This document shows positions 7,442 to 9,666 of a stretch of 9,666 nucleotides of DNA, piece after piece (position 1 is the first letter of the stretch; the number at the start of each line of letters is the position of its first letter). Below the pieces are notes generated by a model, which made no database searches, was not told the origin of the DNA, and was given only the letters and a program-made list of their open reading frames with translations. The stretch is from the NCBI GenBank assembly GCA_021847535.1, contig JAJZMR010000070.1, forward strand, positions 1 to 9,666, in the 5' to 3' direction. The position numbers and the translations under genes were made by a program. The stretch is from a bacterium (GTDB taxonomy: Bacteria > Babelota > Babeliae > Babelales > Babelaceae).

Positions 7442-7470
7442 ATTATAATTAAATAATATTTTTTTGTCAA
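7442..7470 (-). promoter_or_regulatory. Perfect consensus sigma70 promoter of the RNA helicase
   Basis: On the minus strand TTGACA (7465-7470), a 17-base spacer and TATAAT (7442-7447) match the sigma70 consensus at all 12 positions and optimal spacing. Transcription should begin near 7435, leaving a leader of about 64 bases before the ATG at 7371. Strong constitutive expression is expected. Confidence 0.85.
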
Positions 7471-7494
7471 TTTTATTTATTGTTGCTTTATATT
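7464..7494 (+). promoter_or_regulatory. Candidate divergent promoter for the 7613 gene
   Basis: TTGTCA (7464-7469, 5/6 match) and TATATT (7489-7494, 5/6) are separated by 19 bases, somewhat long. The -35 lies on the same seven base pairs (TTGTCAA/TTGACAA) as the helicase -35, so the two promoters would compete. The alternative TTGACA at 7549-7554 has no acceptable -10 downstream. Confidence 0.3.
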
Positions 7495-7504
7495 GGGGAT
7501 GCGT

Positions 7505-7552
7505 ATGGGACAAGGCTCAAGATGCGCAGGGGAACTATTGCATAGAATTTGA
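7505..7552 (+). CDS. Possible 15-codon leader ORF
   Basis: ATG at 7505 follows GGGG (7495-7498) with 6-base spacing and opens a 15-codon frame (MGQGSRCAGELLHRI) ending in TGA at 7550-7552, 60 bases before the 7613 gene. The ribosome binding site is good, but there is no amino-acid bias typical of an attenuator peptide and no hairpin pair that I can see. It may be chance. Confidence 0.15.
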   Translation: MGQGSRCAGELLHRI

Positions 7553-7612
7553 CAAAAAACTTAAAGTGAAGAAGTTGAGGTATTCGCTTGATTTCGTACA
7601 TAAGGAGATTAT

Positions 7613-8116
7613 ATGAAATATATGAATTTACGTAAGGTAATAGGGGTGTGTTTAGCGTTATTACTATGTGTACCACGCATCTGTTTTTCCTCGGGGCCAT
7701 TGGATGCTACAATAATAGCAAGCTCCTGCGGTCTTGTTGCGGGCTCTCTTTTTTGTATTGAGAGAAATTTTTTCCCTGGGACTGCTCATCATATCGCTGC
7801 TAAAGCTTCGAGCTTGCGTGAGACTCTTGCGCTTCCTATTTCTAGAGTATTGAACAACTTTGGTAGATCGACTCAAACTGAATCTGGGAATTTAAGCATA
7901 AGTAGCATCCCTGCAAAAATTGAGGATAAGGTTTCTGACCTGGTGGCAGATGTGGTGCCGCAGGAGAGTCCTGTTTTAAGCAATCCTGCAGGGTTGAATA
8001 GAATTATTCACTTTCTTGCCGAGCACAAGATCATGTTATTTGGCGGTGGCCTTATCATGGGCGCCTGCATAGCCTATTATTACTATGTAAATTCTCAAAA
8101 AGATACGTCAGATTGA
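7613..8116 (+). CDS. Exported or membrane protein of unknown function with C-terminal anchor
   Basis: An unrecognised 167-residue protein. The N-terminus has basic residues then a hydrophobic core (about 9-24, IGVCLALLLCVPRICFS), a signal peptide or signal anchor. A second moderately hydrophobic stretch (about 32-46, TIIASSCGLVAGSLF) follows. The middle (about 60-130) is Ser-rich and probably helical. Residues about 140-159 (IMLFGGGLIMGACIAYYYYV) form a convincing transmembrane segment, followed by the eight-residue polar tail NSQKDTSD. AAGGAG at 7602-7607 with 5-base spacing supports ATG 7613 over the ATG at 7622. A hairpin terminator follows the stop, so the gene is monocistronic. Its layout resembles that of the 8341 product, suggesting a shared envelope role or distant paralogy; residue identity is too low to claim homology by eye. 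Confidence 0.75.
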   Translation: MKYMNLRKVIGVCLALLLCVPRICFSSGPLDATIIASSCGLVAGSLFCIERNFFPGTAHHIAAKASSLRETLALPISRVLNNFGRSTQTESGNLSISSIPAKIEDKVSDLVADVVPQESPVLSNPAGLNRIIHFLAEHKIMLFGGGLIMGACIAYYYYVNSQKDTSD

Positions 8117-8137
8117 TATTTATATATATTCTTTTAT

Positions 8138-8175
8138 AAATTGTGCGGACGCAAAAGCATTCACACAATTTTTTT
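8138..8175 (+). terminator. Rho-independent terminator after the 7613 gene
   Basis: AAATTGTG (8138-8145) pairs with CACAATTT (8164-8171) across an 18-base loop, and a run of seven T spans 8169-8175. It starts 21 bases after the stop codon. The stem is AT-rich and the loop large, so efficiency may be moderate. Confidence 0.6.
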
Positions 8176-8230
8176 GGTAGTTAGGTTGAAGTTTTATTCA
8201 TTTATAGATTCAGTAATAGTTTGCAGGATG

Positions 8231-8274
8231 TAGGTATATTGACAAAAGATTAAAGCGTCTCATAATTATACCTA
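8231..8274. promoter_or_regulatory. 8-bp inverted repeat flanking the promoter of the 8341 gene
   Basis: TAGGTATA (8231-8238) and TATACCTA (8267-8274) are exact reverse complements, centred 36 bp apart. The left arm abuts the -35 box and the right arm abuts the -10 box and covers the predicted start. This is an operator-like arrangement for a regulator that loops or bridges across RNA polymerase's site. Confidence 0.5.
8239..8266 (+). promoter_or_regulatory. Sigma70 promoter of the 8341 gene
   Basis: TTGACA (8239-8244), 16-base spacer, CATAAT (8261-8266): 11 of 12 consensus positions. Transcription would begin near 8273, giving a leader of about 68 bases. The upstream terminator at 8138-8175 isolates it from the preceding gene. 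Confidence 0.75.
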
Positions 8275-8340
8275 TGGATAAAATTATAAATAAAGAAAAA
8301 TTCTGAGTATTAAAGAACCACAAACATTATGAGGTTATAT

Positions 8341-8727
8341 ATGAATAAACATGTTTTCTTATTCGTTGCGTTATTGACAGCTGCCGTTGCTGTACAAGCA
8401 TCTGAAAATGCAACACCAGGAGCAACGTCATGGTTTTCTGGCGTATCTTCTGCATTTTCAAAAGCTTTGAGTGCTATTAAAGCAACCCCAGCCGCTATTG
8501 CAGCAATCCCAGGCGCCGTGGTTGAAGCAGTTAAATCTGCTCCAAGCAAAACTATTGAAGGCGTTAAGGCTGCAAAGGCATATGTTGCTGAAAAAGCCCC
8601 TGTAAAATTCATGAATAACAATAAAACAACTTGTCTTGCTGCAGCTGGTGCATTAGTTACTGCATATGGTGCATATTGCGTTTATAATGCCTATTACGCT
8701 ACAAAAAGCACTGAAGAACGTCCATAG
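8341..8727 (+). CDS. Small Ala-rich exported protein with C-terminal membrane segment
   Basis: An unrecognised 128-residue protein. Residues 1-20 (MNKHVFLFVALLTAAVAVQA) are a textbook signal peptide with a V-Q-A cleavage site before SENA. The mature chain has a Ser/Ala/Lys-rich region (about 30-90) predicted to form amphipathic helices, with Pro breaks (ATPAAIAAIPGAVVEAVKSA). A membrane segment follows at about 98-119 (TCLAAAGALVTAYGAYCVYN and on), then the polar tail TKSTEERP. An in-frame ATG at 8329 would add MRLY, but that codon overlaps GAGG (8331-8334), the ribosome binding site for 8341 with 6-base spacing, so 8341 is preferred. Near-consensus promoter, short leader and tandem terminators indicate an abundant, independently controlled product, perhaps a structural envelope or surface protein; that role is inference. 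Confidence 0.8.
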   Translation: MNKHVFLFVALLTAAVAVQASENATPGATSWFSGVSSAFSKALSAIKATPAAIAAIPGAVVEAVKSAPSKTIEGVKAAKAYVAEKAPVKFMNNNKTTCLAAAGALVTAYGAYCVYNAYYATKSTEERP

Positions 8728-8739
8728 TAAGCGGTTCAT

Positions 8740-8770
8740 GGCAAAAATCGTGCCTTAGGCCATTTTTGTT
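8740..8770 (+). terminator. First hairpin after the 8341 gene
   Basis: CAAAAAT (8742-8748) pairs with ATTTTTG (8762-8768), enclosing GCC-TTA-GGC (8752-8760) with a small asymmetric bulge. The A-tract/T-tract arrangement around a GC core is terminator-like and could work in both directions. It begins 12 bases after the stop codon. Confidence 0.4.
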
Positions 8771-8785
8771 CCTATAAAGATAAAT

Positions 8786-8824
8786 AAGGGCGACTCCTGA
8801 TTGCAGGAGTCGCCCTTTTCTTTT
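8786..8824 (+). terminator. Strong Rho-independent terminator of the 8341 gene
   Basis: AAGGGCGACTCCTG (8786-8799) and its exact complement (8804-8817) form a 14-bp perfect stem with loop ATTG, followed by TTTTCTTTT ending at 8824. It is the strongest terminator in the window and ends 10 bases before the next promoter. Confidence 0.93.
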
Positions 8825-8833
8825 AACTCCCCA

Positions 8834-8861
8834 TTGACAAAAGATCTCCAGGTGTTATAAT
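8834..8861 (+). promoter_or_regulatory. Consensus sigma70 promoter of the 8907 gene
   Basis: TTGACA (8834-8839), 16-base spacer, TATAAT (8856-8861): all 12 consensus positions with slightly short spacing. Transcription would begin near 8868, giving a leader of about 39 bases. The 12-mer TTGACAAAAGAT starting at the -35 is identical to that at the 8341 promoter. Confidence 0.8.
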
Positions 8862-8906
8862 TCTAATATAAATAAAAATAAGCAATCTTATATATGGGGG
8901 ATTTCT

Positions 8907-9497
8907 ATGAAAAAGTATATTGTCTTAATGTTTTTTGCCTTGATTTCTCAAATACAGGCTTGGGATAGTCTTGATGTGGTGACTACCGCCATAGCTATAA
9001 AGCAGGGGTTTGCCAAGCAGAGCTCTGAGCAGAATTGGGCTGTAATGTCGCTTGTTGGCAGTTTTGATAGTGCCGTGACAGAAGGAGTCAATGCCTCGAT
9101 TTATGCTATATTGCTCGCGCCTGAGTGCATATCAAGAGATGTCGCAGATTTTTATTATATAGGCAAAGATTTTTTTACCTTTTTTTTAGGTAAGAGACGC
9201 AGTAGGCCTGTAGAGTCTGTGAAATCAAGTGAAAAGGACGAAAATCTATCGGTAAATCCAGAAAAAGCGGCTCACAAGACTCAAGAAAAGATGGAAAAGG
9301 TTCAAGACCGAACGGAATCAAATTTAGAGTCCGATAGTTTAACGCATAATTCAGGGGCAACGGATGAATTGTCGATTAAAGGCAGAGAAATAACATCTGC
9401 AAAATCGGTTGGAAAAACTAAAAATAAGTGGTCGACTGTGCAGCCGTGCCCATCTGTGCGGCAAGTGGGTTTAGATAACTTCGTCAATAATAGATAG
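8907..9497 (+). CDS. Exported protein of unknown function with charged C-terminal half
   Basis: An unrecognised 196-residue protein. Residues 1-18 (MKKYIVLMFFALISQIQA) are a clear signal peptide with likely cleavage before WDSL. Residues about 19-95 form a compact, partly hydrophobic region containing a single Cys (about 74) and an aromatic stretch DFYYIGKDFFTFF. From residue about 96 the chain becomes highly charged and Lys/Glu/Ser-rich (KSSEKDENLS, KTQEKMEKVQDRTE), probably disordered or loosely helical, up to about 175. A short C-terminal segment with one Cys follows. GGGGG at 8896-8900 lies 6 bases before the ATG, fixing the start, and the promoter at 8834 serves it. No terminator is visible after the TAG, so the frame from 9555 may be cotranscribed. 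Confidence 0.8.
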   Translation: MKKYIVLMFFALISQIQAWDSLDVVTTAIAIKQGFAKQSSEQNWAVMSLVGSFDSAVTEGVNASIYAILLAPECISRDVADFYYIGKDFFTFFLGKRRSRPVESVKSSEKDENLSVNPEKAAHKTQEKMEKVQDRTESNLESDSLTHNSGATDELSIKGREITSAKSVGKTKNKWSTVQPCPSVRQVGLDNFVNNR

Positions 9498-9526
9498 TTC
9501 GAAAAATAATAATTCCTAAATATAAG
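9498..9526 (+). promoter_or_regulatory. Weak promoter candidate upstream of 9555
   Basis: TTCGAA (9498-9503), 17-base spacer and TATAAG (9521-9526, 5/6 match) could initiate transcription for the reading frame at 9555. The -35 is poor (3/6) in a very AT-rich gap, so chance is likely. Confidence 0.2.
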
Positions 9527-9554
9527 TAATTAATAAATAATAAAGGGGTTTTTT

Positions 9555-9666
9555 ATGAGAAATATGATACAGGCAGGGATATTCGTAATGCCTGGATTAA
9601 CGCGTGCTGCTGAAAAATAGCAACCGCCGATGCAAATGCTTAATGGGTATATCGATCAAAGAGCTC
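9555..9666 (+). CDS. Reading frame with strong ribosome binding site interrupted by an in-frame TAG, runs off the right edge
   Basis: AAAGGGG (9542-9548) lies 6 bases before ATG 9555. The frame encodes 21 residues starting MRNMIQAGIFVMPGLTRAAE, short and partly hydrophobic like the signal sequences of the neighbours, then TAG at 9618-9620. The same frame stays open after the TAG to the window edge, passing an ATG at 9630. Possibilities: a real gene starting at 9630 (no Shine-Dalgarno sequence before it), a gene broken by a nonsense change, a sequencing error (dropping one A from the AAAAA run at 9613-9617 also opens a frame to the edge), or a genuine 21-residue peptide. TAG ends several other genes here (polA, 464-1102, 8341, 8907), so recoding is unlikely. 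Confidence 0.35.

Noticed and set aside
7369..7470. Extended N-terminus of the helicase from TTG 7470
   Set aside because: The TTG is part of the TTGACA -35 box of a perfect promoter, and the added residues do not look like helicase sequence.
7549..7577. TTGACA at 7549-7554 as promoter of the 7613 gene
   Set aside because: At 16-18 base spacing the downstream hexamers (GAAGTT, AAGTTG, AGTTGA) do not resemble a -10 box.
7488..7876. Minus-strand ORFs 7488-7700 and 7664-7876
   Set aside because: They are antisense to the 7613 gene, which has a strong ribosome binding site, signal sequence and terminator. The ORFs have none of these.
8329..8340. ATG 8329 as start of the small Ala-rich protein
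   Set aside because: It overlaps GAGG, which is the properly spaced ribosome binding site for ATG 8341. The 8341 start also gives a cleaner signal peptide.
8310..8621. Minus-strand Ala-rich ORF opposite the 8341 gene
   Set aside because: Its composition mirrors the Ala-rich sense gene. The sense frame has promoter, ribosome binding site, signal peptide and terminators.
9618..9620. TAG recoding (readthrough or reassigned amber codon)
   Set aside because: Several other genes in the window, including polA, terminate at TAG, and no recoding element is visible.

Overview
The window is AT-rich bacterial chromosomal DNA with short intergenic gaps. It holds three recognisable housekeeping genes: the start of priA at the left edge, a full-length polA, and a DEAD-box RNA helicase. 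Around them are six complete genes of unknown function, each encoding a small or medium protein with an N-terminal Sec-type signal sequence, and the beginning of a possible seventh such gene. No tRNA, rRNA, IS element, integrase or CRISPR array is visible. The dense run of unrecognised exported proteins beside compact replication genes suggests a host-associated or intracellular bacterium. Candidatus Dependentiae (TM6/Babeliae) is my best guess. That is an inference from style and gene content, not a demonstrated placement.

Layout: 1-451 (-) is the N-terminal part of PriA, running off the window. 464-1102 (-) is an exported protein gene 12 bases upstream of priA, probably in the same transcript and driven by an extended -10 promoter at 1153-1161. 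1210-1518 (-) is a small exported protein gene. 1519-1659 is a divergent control region with an inverted repeat, a palindrome and a direct repeat. 1660-4350 (+) is polA. 4362-5582 (+) is a GTG-started exported protein gene whose ribosome binding site overlaps the polA stop codon. 5588-5613 is a terminator serving the minus strand. 5644-7371 (-) is the RNA helicase, with its true start at 7371. It is driven by a perfect TTGACA-N17-TATAAT promoter whose -35 box can be misread as a TTG start at 7470.

The right third is all plus strand. 7613-8116 is an exported and membrane protein gene with a hairpin terminator. 8341-8727 is a small Ala-rich exported and membrane protein gene with its own strong promoter, an inverted repeat flanking that promoter, and two successive terminators. 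8907-9497 is another exported protein gene with a strong promoter. From 9555 a reading frame with a strong ribosome binding site begins, but it meets an in-frame TAG after 21 codons and then stays open to the window edge.

Working together: PriA (replication restart), Pol I (repair and Okazaki fragment processing) and the helicase (RNA remodelling) are core functions. The priA and polA transcripts each appear to include one lineage-specific exported protein. The most eye-catching regulatory structure is the promoter of the 8341 gene, where 8-bp inverted arms abut the outer edges of the -35 and -10 boxes. Its -35 region shares the 12-mer TTGACAAAAGAT and the N16 spacing with the promoter of the next gene. 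The 7613 and 8341 products share a layout: signal sequence, soluble middle, C-terminal membrane segment and an eight-residue polar tail. They may be related envelope proteins.
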